From contig NZ_JAPDDS010000007.1 of the NCBI RefSeq assembly GCF_025950085.1, forward strand, positions 124,001-188,000: 64,000 nt of DNA, read 5' to 3'. The notes below the pieces were generated by a model that was given only the letters and a program-made list of their open reading frames with translations, did not search any database and was not told the origin of the DNA. The translations under genes were made by a program, and so were the position numbers. Below, one piece after another: positions 7,991 to 16,039 of this stretch (positions are counted from its first letter, which is position 1; every line of letters starts with the position of its first letter). The stretch is from Luteolibacter flavescens. Its GTDB lineage: Bacteria > Verrucomicrobiota > Verrucomicrobiia > Verrucomicrobiales > Akkermansiaceae.

Positions 7991-8785
7991 TCATTCCGCC
8001 AAGAGGCCGGCGGCGGCTTCCGGGATGTCGAAGGTCGTCGATCCGACTCCGGTGAAGGAGACCTTCGTGGTGCGGTTCACGTCGCGCTCTTCACCGTTGA
8101 AGGTCATCTTTCCGGTCAAAGTGGTCTCGTAACCGGTGAGCACGCCATCGGTGATGGTGAAGGTGACGGTGCCGCCCGCGCCGGTGATTTCCGGCGGGGT
8201 GCCGCCCCCTCCACCTTGACCGCCGCCGCCACCGCGTCGGCCAAATCCTCGGAAGGACATCAGCTCCTTCGCCGCGGTCTCATCGAGCTTCCCTTGATAG
8301 GTGCTGTTCTCGATCTTCACCTCGGTGACCTTTGAAACAAGGTCCTTGGCACCGGTGACGGGCTCGCGGAGATTCTGCACCATCCGCGCGATCCAGCGGC
8401 CCGGGCCCTGCTCTTCACCCTCCGCATTCGGCACCACCCAGGTGCCTTCGCGTAGCATGGCGACCTTGTCCTTGCGGGAGAGCACTTGGATTTCCTGGTC
8501 GCGACCGGGCATGGTGATCAGCAGGTAGCCGCCGCTGCCCTTTTTCCCGGTCGTCGTGCGGTCGCCGAAATTCCCTCCGAAGGAAGTTGTCTGGCTCCAC
8601 GCGTAGCTCGTTGCCGCGGCCAGCTTTTCAGCGGCTCCGGCCAGATCCGCAGTCGGATTCACGGCAGGCGGCTGCTCGGGAACCGCCGGGGGCTCGGCCG
8701 GTGCCACCGGAGTGGTCTCCTGGGCTACGGCGGCTGTAATCAGGACGAGGGAAAACGGAATGAATCGGAAGGTGTCTGGTTTCAT
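7991..8785 (-). CDS. Secreted protein of unknown function, Gly-rich insert
   Basis: A 264-residue exported protein. The ATG at 8785 starts a good signal peptide (MKPDTFRFIPFSLVLITAAVAQ); the frame stays open to 8947, but that extension has no signal and looks spurious. After a Pro/Glu linker comes a mostly beta-type region (YLLITMPGRDQEIQVLS, TWVVPNAEGEE), then a glycine run near residues 180-200, then a second beta segment (TVTFTITDGVLTGYETTL). The layout, asking whether a bulk property is stored or converted, is vaguely like LolA/LppX-type folds, but no diagnostic motif is visible. It is a single gene with its own terminator. No function can be assigned. Confidence 0.65.
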   Translation of the reverse strand: MKPDTFRFIPFSLVLITAAVAQETTPVAPAEPPAVPEQPPAVNPTADLAGAAEKLAAATSYAWSQTTSFGGNFGDRTTTGKKGSGGYLLITMPGRDQEIQVLSRKDKVAMLREGTWVVPNAEGEEQGPGRWIARMVQNLREPVTGAKDLVSKVTEVKIENSTYQGKLDETAAKELMSFRGFGRRGGGGGQGGGGGTPPEITGAGGTVTFTITDGVLTGYETTLTGKMTFNGEERDVNRTTKVSFTGVGSTTFDIPEAAAGLLAE

Positions 8786-8918
8786 GGCTGGTGAGAAGAT
8801 CCAACGAAATGAAACCTGTGCATCCGGAAAGAAGTTGCAGGGCGCTTTTGTCATGGCCCGGCAGGGCACGACGCATTGCCCCGGACCTTTGAAATCCGCA
8901 GCCTTGCTCTTCCAAATG

Positions 8919-8945
8919 GGCTGGCGTCGATCGGAGAGGCCAGCC
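8919..8945 (-). terminator. Weak hairpin downstream of the SGNH-like gene
   Basis: GGCTGGC (8919-8925) pairs with GCCAGCC (8939-8945), starting 12 bases beyond the stop at 8957 on the minus strand. Only CATTT follows, so termination is plausible rather than strong. Confidence 0.35.
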
Positions 8946-8956
8946 ACCCGCTAGCC

Positions 8957-10210
8957 TCAGAATTCCGGAGCGGCCTCGTCCTTCGCGGAGCTCTTCGCGG
9001 CGGTGTCCTGGTACTTCAGGATGCCTTGCTCCATCCAGTTCCAGAGGTCGGATTGCTCGGTCTTGAAGCGCTCGTAGCCATCACGGAGGGCCTTGTCGCG
9101 CTCGGCGGCATTTGCCTCGGTGAGCTGGAAGCCGAAGTCCGCTCCGGCGGGTTCGACCGGCCAGCCCATGATGCGGGCGAGCATCACGTCGCCGAGGGCC
9201 TTCCGGGCGTGGGTGCCGTCGAGCCACCAGTGCATCTTGGACGCGTCCATCGGCACCTTCTCGGCATTGAACGGATGGAAGTCATTGAAGTCCCAGATGA
9301 TCGCGGGCGGGGCGGCGGGGAACTGCGCATTCGACTCGGCGACCATCCTCGCGATGGCGATGCGGTCCTTGCTGAAGGTGGGATCCGGATCTCCCTGGTG
9401 GTAGAAGACGCCGAGGTATGTGGCGTGGCTGGGAGGGATCACCAGCACCAGGCGGCAATTGTGCTCCTTGGTTTCCTTGAGGATCTGCCTGAGCTTTTCC
9501 GCCTTCGTTTCATTCGGCTCGGCGGGCGGGTTCGCCTTGCGGCGGCGGGTCACGCGCAGCGCATGGGAGATGGCGTCACGCTGGATCACCTTGGCCACGT
9601 CCACGGTCTCTTGGTGGCGCAGGCGATGGCCCAGCGGCGTGTATTCCGGGAGCCTGTTCTTGCTCTTGTTGATGATGGTCTGGACGGCGGACTCGAAGGA
9701 GGAAATGCCCGCGTAGTAGCGCAGCGACTGCTCCAGATGGTTCCCGTCCGGATTGAACGGGCTCTCCATGAAGCCGGTGCTCTTGATGGGGGAGTTCCCT
9801 CCGAGCAGGTCACCGATGTCGATGCCGACGATGGCCATTTCCAGCGGCGCGCGCTCCAGCGTGTAGTGGAGGATCGGCGCGGTCTCGGGCAGGGTGCCCG
9901 CGCTCACGGCGAGATTCACCGCTGGCGTACCATTCCACTGGGGCAGGGCGGGGTCGAAGGCGATGTCGATGCGTGACGAGCCGAAGAAGGCGACCTTCCA
10001 CGGCTGGGCCTCGGCGATGCCGGCCTTGCCAGTGCGCTGGTAACGGTAGATCGGCCGGTATTCGGCGAAGCTGTCGTCGCTCCACGGGGCCTTGCTGACC
10101 CAAAGGGGATTGACCCAGGTATTGATGCCGATGAAGACCGCGAGGATGACCGCAGCGGAGATCAGCACGGACAGGGTGAACTTGAGGAAAGATTTGCGGG
10201 GCAGGCGCAT
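8957..10210 (-). CDS. SGNH-like membrane-anchored protein, partner of the MBOAT acyltransferase
   Basis: A 417-residue protein with one N-terminal membrane anchor (about residues 10-30) and a large extracytoplasmic domain. FFGSSRIDIAFDP (about 75-87) resembles the first block of SGNH/AlgJ-type esterase-acetyltransferases, and WWLDGTHARKALGD (about 325-338) supplies the late Asp-x-x-His. Such proteins move acetyl groups delivered by an MBOAT protein onto exported polysaccharide. That fits the neighbour: the MBOAT gene ends 12 bases upstream on the same strand. Other members of this group act on alginate, cellulose or peptidoglycan; the acceptor here is unknown. Confidence 0.72.
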   Translation of the reverse strand: MRLPRKSFLKFTLSVLISAAVILAVFIGINTWVNPLWVSKAPWSDDSFAEYRPIYRYQRTGKAGIAEAQPWKVAFFGSSRIDIAFDPALPQWNGTPAVNLAVSAGTLPETAPILHYTLERAPLEMAIVGIDIGDLLGGNSPIKSTGFMESPFNPDGNHLEQSLRYYAGISSFESAVQTIINKSKNRLPEYTPLGHRLRHQETVDVAKVIQRDAISHALRVTRRRKANPPAEPNETKAEKLRQILKETKEHNCRLVLVIPPSHATYLGVFYHQGDPDPTFSKDRIAIARMVAESNAQFPAAPPAIIWDFNDFHPFNAEKVPMDASKMHWWLDGTHARKALGDVMLARIMGWPVEPAGADFGFQLTEANAAERDKALRDGYERFKTEQSDLWNWMEQGILKYQDTAAKSSAKDEAAPEF

Positions 10211-10222
10211 GCGGAGCTCCGG

Positions 10223-11776
10223 TTAGAATTGGAAGTAGATGAACTCGCTGAGCTTGTCGAACTGGTAGAGGACGCCGGCAAAGAGCAGCACGAGCCCGAC
10301 GGCCCACACGGCATTTGGCCGGAATTCCCACCAGCGGCGGACTCCCGGGCGGCCCTCCATCACGCGGGACGGATCGAGCGCGGGCTGGTAGCGGCGGAGG
10401 AATTGCTGGGTATTCGGCAGGAACCAGACGACCAGCAGGATGAGGCAGGCGCGGAAAGCGTGGCTGTCTTTCACCACATACGCGCTGCGGTCCGGCCAGC
10501 CTTGGAAGCCATTCATGCCAAACATCGCACCGAGGATCTCGCGGGTGGCGGCGATCGCCTTCTGGCCGCCCTCGGGGCCACCCATGATCTCATAGGTGCC
10601 CGCGCGGAATGGCACCCAGGAAATGAGCACGGCGAGGAAGGTGAGCAGGATAGCCAGCGGCTTCGGCATCGGCTTCCAGCCCATCTTCTTGCGGAAGCCG
10701 AACCACATGTGGTTCAGGCACAGGTAGGCGCCGTGCAGCGCACCCCAGATGACGAAGGTGAGCCCCGCCCCGTGCCACAGGCCGCCGAGCAGCATGGTGA
10801 GGAAGAGATTCACATACCGGCGCTTCGGCCCCTTCCGGTTGCCGCCCAGCGGGATGTAGAGGTAGTCGCGCAGGAAGCGGGACAGCGTCATGTGCCAGCG
10901 CCGCCAGAAATCGACCACCGAGACCGCCTTGTAGGGCGAGTGGAAATTCAGCGGGAAGCGGATGCCGAAGAAGCGGGCCGCACCAAGTGCCATGTCCGAG
11001 TAGCCGGAGAAGTCGAAGTAAAGCTGCAGCGAGTAGGCGACTGCGCCGACCCATGCCTCGCCGATCGTCAGCGGGCGTTCGCCGTTGGCCGCGAGGTCGA
11101 AGATGTTCGACGCGATGGGCGAGAGGTTGTCCGCGATGACGACCTTCTTGAAGAGACCGAGGATGAGCAGGGCGAGGCCCACCGAGAAATTCACCCAATG
11201 GCGCGTATGGCCGGGGCGCCGCTTGAACTGCGGCATCATCTCCTTGTGGTGCACCAGCGGCCCCGCGATGAGGTGGGGGAAGAAGGTGACGAAGAGCAGG
11301 TAGTCCGTGAACTTGTACTCCTTCGTCTGCCCGCGCCACGCATCGACCAGGTAGGCGATCTGGAGGAAGGTGAAGAACGAGATGGCCAGCGGCAGGATGA
11401 TCGGAGGGATGGCACCCGGCCAGGTGGTCAGCTTCGTGGCGATGGCGGCGAAGAAGCCCGCATACTTGTAGTAGCCGAGGAGGAGGAGATTCGTCGTGAT
11501 GCCCCCGGCCAGCGCGAATTTCCCCTGCGGCGTGCCGCGGTGGGCGGTGATGTAGCGGCCGATGAGATAGTTGCCCCCGCAGGAGCCCAGGATGAGCAGG
11601 ATGTACTTTGGCGACCAGCCGTGCTCCGGATCCGGATTCCATACCCCGTAGAAGGCGAGCGAGGCGACCACCAGCCAGGCGAACGACACCCGGGGGAAAA
11701 AGCGCCGCAGCAGCGAGAAGACCAGCAAGGTCAGCGGCAGGAATACCAGAAGGAAGGTGTAGGAATTGAAGATCAC
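10223..11776 (-). CDS. MBOAT-family O-acyltransferase (AlgI-like)
   Basis: A 517-residue polytopic membrane protein. It shows the AlgI/DltB hallmarks: FNSYTFLLVFLPLTL at the N-terminus, DFWRRWHMTLSRFLRDYLYIPLGG in the middle (about 292-315), and GLWHGAGLTFVIWGALHG (about 335-352) containing the conserved active-site His. These enzymes pass acetyl groups across the membrane for O-acetylation of secreted polysaccharides. It is first in a two-gene unit with the SGNH-like protein. The opposite strand carries a divergent glycosyltransferase gene, which supports a role in surface polysaccharide. Confidence 0.93.
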   Translation of the reverse strand: MIFNSYTFLLVFLPLTLLVFSLLRRFFPRVSFAWLVVASLAFYGVWNPDPEHGWSPKYILLILGSCGGNYLIGRYITAHRGTPQGKFALAGGITTNLLLLGYYKYAGFFAAIATKLTTWPGAIPPIILPLAISFFTFLQIAYLVDAWRGQTKEYKFTDYLLFVTFFPHLIAGPLVHHKEMMPQFKRRPGHTRHWVNFSVGLALLILGLFKKVVIADNLSPIASNIFDLAANGERPLTIGEAWVGAVAYSLQLYFDFSGYSDMALGAARFFGIRFPLNFHSPYKAVSVVDFWRRWHMTLSRFLRDYLYIPLGGNRKGPKRRYVNLFLTMLLGGLWHGAGLTFVIWGALHGAYLCLNHMWFGFRKKMGWKPMPKPLAILLTFLAVLISWVPFRAGTYEIMGGPEGGQKAIAATREILGAMFGMNGFQGWPDRSAYVVKDSHAFRACLILLVVWFLPNTQQFLRRYQPALDPSRVMEGRPGVRRWWEFRPNAVWAVGLVLLFAGVLYQFDKLSEFIYFQF

Positions 11777-11835
11777 GGGAGCTGGTGCCGCCGGGCGACG
11801 AGGTCTGTCTAGCGGCGCGGATTTCTCCCCGCAAC

Positions 11836-11859
11836 CCCGGAGGATGTGAGCGCCCGGAG
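11836..11859. repeat. 24-base intergenic motif, copy 2
   Basis: This stretch matches 4463-4486 at 21 of 24 positions, sharing the core GGATGTGAGCG. It lies between the divergent MBOAT and glycosyltransferase genes, in a region also rich in GCCGG stems. Confidence 0.5.
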
Positions 11860-11936
11860 AGGGCCGGGATTCCGGCGGGCCGGGCCGGAGTTTTTGTCGC
11901 TTGGAAGTTCCCGGCGGCCCCGCCAGCCTCCGCCGC

Positions 11937-12968
11937 GTGATCCGTGTCTGTCACGTCCTCGCCAGCGTTGGCGAAAAGGGCGGCCTTGAAAAAAACGTCA
12001 TCGAACTCGCCAACCGGCAGGCCGCCCTCGGCCATGCCGTGAGCGCCGTGGCGGATGAAACGATGCGCCAGCACTTCGATCCGGCGGTGAATTTCCTCGC
12101 GCATCCGATGGGTGGCGGGCGGCTCAATCCTTTCAACCTGATCGCCTTGCGAGCGAAAATCCTCTCCGCTCGCCCGCAGGTGGTCCATGCGCATGCGAAC
12201 AAGGCCGGGGGCATGGTCCGCTCGCTGCGCCGCTGGCTGCCGGGGATTCGCCGCGTGGCCACCGTGCAGAATATCAAGCGGAGCGCGCGAGCCTTCCGCG
12301 ACTACGATGCGGTCATCACGGCATCCGCACAGGTGCGAGACTCGCTTGGCGGCATCCCGGCCACGGTCATCTGGAATTCCATCGCCCCGCCGCCGCCCGG
12401 CACCCGCGAGGCTGCGCTGGCGACGAATCCGCCCTTCCTCGGTGGGCCGGAACCGGTTTTCTCCACCGTGGGCCGCCTCGTCCCCGCGAAGGGGATGGAC
12501 CTGCTGCTGGAAGCGATGGCGCAGGTGCCCGGCTTCAAGCTCTGGCTCGTCGGCGACGGCCTCCAGCGCCCCCTGCTCGAGGAGATCATTGCCCGCCTCG
12601 ATCTCCGGGACCGCGTCTGGATGGCTGGCCATCGTGACGATGCCGTGGGGCTGATGGGATGCTCGGATCTCTTCGTCGTCGCTTCGCGGAATGAAGGCGG
12701 TCCCTACACCCTCGCCGAGGCGCTGCACATGAAGGTGCCCAGCATTTCCACGCGGGTCGGCTTCGCCCCGGAATTCCTCCCGGCCGAGGCCCTCATGGAA
12801 ACCCACTCCGTCCCGGAGCTGGTCCGCGGCCTCCGCCAGGCCCTCGCCGATCTCCCCGGCCTGAATGCCCGCCTCGCCCCGTCCTTCGACCTCGTCGCAA
12901 ACGAGGTCACGCTCGACGCCATGACCGCGAAGGTGATCGGGGTTTACGAGCGGGTTTTGGGAGCCTGA
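11937..12968 (+). CDS. Glycosyltransferase family 4 (group 1)
   Basis: A 343-residue GT-B glycosyltransferase. The N-terminal acceptor domain opens VIRVCHVLASVGEKGGLEKN with the Gly-rich GGLE loop, and HAHANKAGG sits near residue 85. The C-terminal domain has the donor-binding signature FSTVGRLVPAKGMDLLLEAM and the EX7E-type segment SRNEGGPYTLAEALHMKVP (about 255-275). It would add a sugar from a nucleotide-sugar donor to a lipid-linked or surface glycan. The GTG at 11937 is preferred because the family's first beta strand starts there; the frame is open from a TTG at 11901. It is divergent from the O-acetylation genes. Confidence 0.85.
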   Translation: MIRVCHVLASVGEKGGLEKNVIELANRQAALGHAVSAVADETMRQHFDPAVNFLAHPMGGGRLNPFNLIALRAKILSARPQVVHAHANKAGGMVRSLRRWLPGIRRVATVQNIKRSARAFRDYDAVITASAQVRDSLGGIPATVIWNSIAPPPPGTREAALATNPPFLGGPEPVFSTVGRLVPAKGMDLLLEAMAQVPGFKLWLVGDGLQRPLLEEIIARLDLRDRVWMAGHRDDAVGLMGCSDLFVVASRNEGGPYTLAEALHMKVPSISTRVGFAPEFLPAEALMETHSVPELVRGLRQALADLPGLNARLAPSFDLVANEVTLDAMTAKVIGVYERVLGA

Positions 12969-13015
12969 ATGATTCGCTTCCCTTCGCCGGATAGATTGGC
13001 GCAGGATAGGGGATC

Positions 13016-14179
13016 ATGACGTGGCGTTGGTTATGTTTTGTCCTTTCTTGTGGGCAACCTGTTGCCGCCGAGCCCGAACTTGATGTCTCTGCGGCTTCAG
13101 GTTCAGAAGTGAAATTACTCGAGAAGAAGTCCGCTGCCGAGACATTGCGCGACGCCGTGGCGGTGGCCCGGGAGGACCGCGACATCGATCGCTTCACGAA
13201 GCTTGTCGCGCTGGGAAAGGAGGCCGGTACGGTGAGTGAGGAACTGGTGGGCTTGCTGGATGATCCCGACCCGAATGTCAGGCTGGGTGCATGTCTGACT
13301 CTCGGGTACATGGACCGCGTTGATCTGTGGCCGCAATTGACCCGCTGTCTGAAAGATCAGGATTGGCGTGTGTCATTTTCCGCATGTCTCGGGCTATCGA
13401 GGTGGAAGGCCGAGGGGGCCCTTGACTCTTTGAAAGAACTCGAGAAATCCCACTGGTATCCCCGCGTCCGTAGCGCGGCTGAGTACGCCATGATGTCGAT
13501 CCGGAATGAAAAGCCGAACGACGGTCTGGTGGCTCGAGTGGGTCCTCTGATCGATGACAATCTGTCTTCGCCCCGGAATTTCTTATTTATATATTTTGTT
13601 CTCGGCGAGGATGATTCAATGGCGGACGAGGCCGTCGAGAAGCTCGGGTTTCAGCAGAAGAAAAGGCCATTTTGGAACGCTGGGTCGGGTGGGAACGGGT
13701 CGGTCGAGCTTCTTTTCCCGCTGGAATATCAGGTCCTCTCCAAGGGCGCGGTCGCAGCAGGGAAAGCGGGATGGGATGATTCTTGCGAACTCTCGGGACA
13801 TAGAAAGGTTGGTGGAGACACCCTGCTGGGATTGTGTACCGGGGATTGGGGTGGGGGGCTTTTCGTGTTTTCTGGGGAGGACAAGGTGGAGCGCCTGCTG
13901 CAAGAGAATATCCTGGGTTTCTTTGAATGGAATGGCCGTTGGGTTGCCCTGTCCGGATTGAATCACCTGGGGATTGACGTGGGCATGGTTTACGAAGTGG
14001 TAGGAGAGCCTGGCGCTTGGCAGGTGCGTCTTATGCACGCGCTTCCGGGGTGCCCGAAGCAGTTCGGTGTCATGGAGGACGGTCGCCTTTTTGTGAACAC
14101 CTACGGCGGGGCGGTGATCATCGGGAAGGATGGCAAGTTCGAGTTTCTGGGCTCGGGGAAGGCCGAGCCGGGGAAATGA
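13016..14179 (+). CDS. Secreted HEAT-repeat protein of unknown function
   Basis: A 387-residue protein with a short signal-like N-terminus (LCFVLSCGQPVAAE). HEAT-type helical pairs follow at about residues 75-160 (LLDDPDPNVRLGACLTLGY, CLKDQDWRVSFSACLGL, HWYPRVRSAAEYAM). The C-terminal half (about 220-387) is beta-rich with propeller-like strands (GLFVFSGEDKVERLLQE, GRLFVNTYGGAVIIG). The middle is clearly lower in GC than its neighbours: my hand count of 13561-13620 is 23 of 60. The function is unknown. It is followed after 49 bases by a co-directional SMP-30 gene, but no functional link is evident. Confidence 0.65.
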   Translation: MTWRWLCFVLSCGQPVAAEPELDVSAASGSEVKLLEKKSAAETLRDAVAVAREDRDIDRFTKLVALGKEAGTVSEELVGLLDDPDPNVRLGACLTLGYMDRVDLWPQLTRCLKDQDWRVSFSACLGLSRWKAEGALDSLKELEKSHWYPRVRSAAEYAMMSIRNEKPNDGLVARVGPLIDDNLSSPRNFLFIYFVLGEDDSMADEAVEKLGFQQKKRPFWNAGSGGNGSVELLFPLEYQVLSKGAVAAGKAGWDDSCELSGHRKVGGDTLLGLCTGDWGGGLFVFSGEDKVERLLQENILGFFEWNGRWVALSGLNHLGIDVGMVYEVVGEPGAWQVRLMHALPGCPKQFGVMEDGRLFVNTYGGAVIIGKDGKFEFLGSGKAEPGK

Positions 14180-14228
14180 CATCTTTCCCCGAAGACTTCA
14201 TGCCTTCGCGCGCGTAGAGGGACGGACC

Positions 14229-15185
14229 ATGAAAGCCTTTTGTCTTCTCGCCCTGATCCCTGCTCTGGCGTCTGCCCAGGAAAGCATCGAACGCCTCGAT
14301 CCCGCGCTGGATGCGATCCTCGATCCCGACGCGAAGATCGAGACGCTGTGCACGGGCTTCGATTGGGCCGAGGGACCGGTGTGGGATGAGAAGGGGCAGC
14401 GGCTGATCTTCTCGGATGTGCCGCGGAACATCGCTTACCAATGGAAGGAGGGCGACACCGAGGCGTCCGTCTTCATGAAGCCCTCCGGCTACACCGGCGT
14501 GGCCCCGTACGGCTCCGAGCCGGGATCGAATGGCATCGCGATGGATGACAAGGGGCAGCTCTATTTCTGCGAGCATGGCGATCGCCGCGTCTCGTATCTC
14601 ACGCCGGGCGGTGGCAAGCGCACGCTGGCGGACAATTTCGAGGGCAAGCGCTTCAACTCGCCGAACGACCTCGCCATCGCGAAGAACGGCGACGTGTATT
14701 TCACCGATCCGCCATACGGCATGCCGGGTCGGGAGAACGACAAGGAATTCCGCGAGCTGGATTTCCACGGCGTCTATCGCGTGACGCCGCAGGGAGAGGT
14801 CTCGCTCATCACGAAGGAACTCGACCGGCCGAATGGCGTGGCGCTCTCGCCGGACGGCAAGACGCTCTACGTCGCGCAGTCGCACGGACCCGCGCCGATC
14901 ATCATGGCGTATCCGCTGAAGGACGACGGCTCGGCGGGTGAGGGGAAGCTTTTCTTCAATTGCAAGGACCTCAAGGGTCCCGGCGCGCCGGATGGCCTGA
15001 AGGTGGATGCGAAGGGCAATGTCTTCTCCACGGGGCCGGGGGGCTGCCTGATCCTCAGTCCGGAGGGCAAGCTGCTCGGACGCATTCTCTGCGGACGCCC
15101 GACCGCGAACGTGGCCTTTGGCGAGAAGGGCAAGCGGCTCTACCTCACTTCCGACGACCGCATCTTGCGCGTGGCCCTGAAGTAA
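14229..15185 (+). CDS. SMP-30/gluconolactonase-family protein, secreted
   Basis: A 318-residue six-bladed beta-propeller with a signal peptide (MKAFCLLALIPALASAQ). SMP-30 landmarks include FDWAEGPVWDEKG (the Glu metal ligand), FNSPNDLAIAKNGDVYFTDPPYG (Asn and Asp ligands) and RPNGVALSPDGKTLYVAQS. The family hydrolyses sugar lactones such as gluconolactone using a divalent metal; the substrate here cannot be deduced. The reading frame is open further upstream, but the ATG at 14229 is the start that gives an export signal. It would act in the periplasm. It converges with the methyltransferase gene, with only 10 bases between the stops. Confidence 0.88.
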   Translation: MKAFCLLALIPALASAQESIERLDPALDAILDPDAKIETLCTGFDWAEGPVWDEKGQRLIFSDVPRNIAYQWKEGDTEASVFMKPSGYTGVAPYGSEPGSNGIAMDDKGQLYFCEHGDRRVSYLTPGGGKRTLADNFEGKRFNSPNDLAIAKNGDVYFTDPPYGMPGRENDKEFRELDFHGVYRVTPQGEVSLITKELDRPNGVALSPDGKTLYVAQSHGPAPIIMAYPLKDDGSAGEGKLFFNCKDLKGPGAPDGLKVDAKGNVFSTGPGGCLILSPEGKLLGRILCGRPTANVAFGEKGKRLYLTSDDRILRVALK

Positions 15186-15195
15186 GCGGCGGCTG

Positions 15196-16038
15196 TCACT
15201 TCTCGTGCGGCTTCTCCGCGGTGAAGACCACGTAGCGCATCGCGCCTGTCAGATAGGCGAGCCACACGCGCAATAGCGTGAGGGCAAAGGCTAGATTGCG
15301 CGGGTGGTCTTTCAGTAGGTAGCGACGCAGCCCGGCATCGCGGAAGAATCCTGCGATGGTCTGCCGGATGGTGGCGGGCCAGGTGCGCCGGACCTTCTTG
15401 CTGAGGTCTTCCGCACTTCGCAGCTCGAGCCCGGCGTCGGCGATCCAGCGCTGGTAATCCTCTTCGGCACCCATGCCCGAGAGGCGGCCCTCGCGGCGGA
15501 CGGGGTCTAACAGATGCCGACGCTGCCACTCTCGCGGTGCCGATGAAGCCATCCACGCGCTGATGACGACGCGTCCGCCGGGCACCAGCACGCGCGCCAT
15601 TTCCGCGATGCCCCGTGCGACATCCGGCAGGTGCTCGGTGCTCTCGATGGCGATCACCACGTCGAAGCTCCCGCAGGGGAAATCATTCCGCATCCAGTCC
15701 CCGAGCACGAAGTCCGTGCCATGCCCGGCGGTCGCAGCCGCCGCGGCGTGCTGCTTTGGCGAAATCGTGATGCCCGTCACCTGTGCACCGTATTCCGCCG
15801 CGATCATCCGGGCCGTCGCTCCGTAGCCGCAGCCTACGTCGCAGACCCGGTCACCGGCTTTGATCGCGGCACGGGTCGCCACGTGGCGGCTGAGCTTTGC
15901 CACCGCTTCCAGGGGGGACTCGCTGCCCGTTTCCCACAGCCCGTGATGCACGTGCTCACCCCACAGGCTGCGATACACCGGGTCCAGCTCGTCGTAGTGC
16001 GAGGCCACGTCCCCGCCGGTCTCGTCGGTGGGAGCCAT
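15196..16038 (-). CDS. Class I SAM-dependent methyltransferase
   Basis: A 280-residue methyltransferase. The N-terminal HHGLWETG stretch and motif I VCDVGCGYGATA (about 65-76) recall the small-molecule methyltransferases related to tocopherol, sterol and glycine-sarcosine enzymes. Motif II-IV, FDVVIAIESTEHLPD, is near residue 125. The C-terminus has helices that may associate with membrane (ALTLLRVWLAYLTGAMRYVV). It starts one base after the stop of the ABC permease gene, so it belongs to a three-gene unit with the exporter. It may methylate the exporter's cargo or a quinone/lipid; that is inference. Confidence 0.82.
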   Translation of the reverse strand: MAPTDETGGDVASHYDELDPVYRSLWGEHVHHGLWETGSESPLEAVAKLSRHVATRAAIKAGDRVCDVGCGYGATARMIAAEYGAQVTGITISPKQHAAAAATAGHGTDFVLGDWMRNDFPCGSFDVVIAIESTEHLPDVARGIAEMARVLVPGGRVVISAWMASSAPREWQRRHLLDPVRREGRLSGMGAEEDYQRWIADAGLELRSAEDLSKKVRRTWPATIRQTIAGFFRDAGLRRYLLKDHPRNLAFALTLLRVWLAYLTGAMRYVVFTAEKPHEK

Positions 16039-16039
16039 G

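Noticed and set aside
10229..11812. 527-codon plus-strand frame antisense to the MBOAT gene
   Set aside because: The product is Glu/Arg/Gln-rich with no domain; the MBOAT motifs on the other strand are unambiguous.
10590..12806. 738-codon minus-strand frame over the MBOAT and glycosyltransferase genes
   Set aside because: It overlaps two well-supported genes in other frames and has shadow-type composition.
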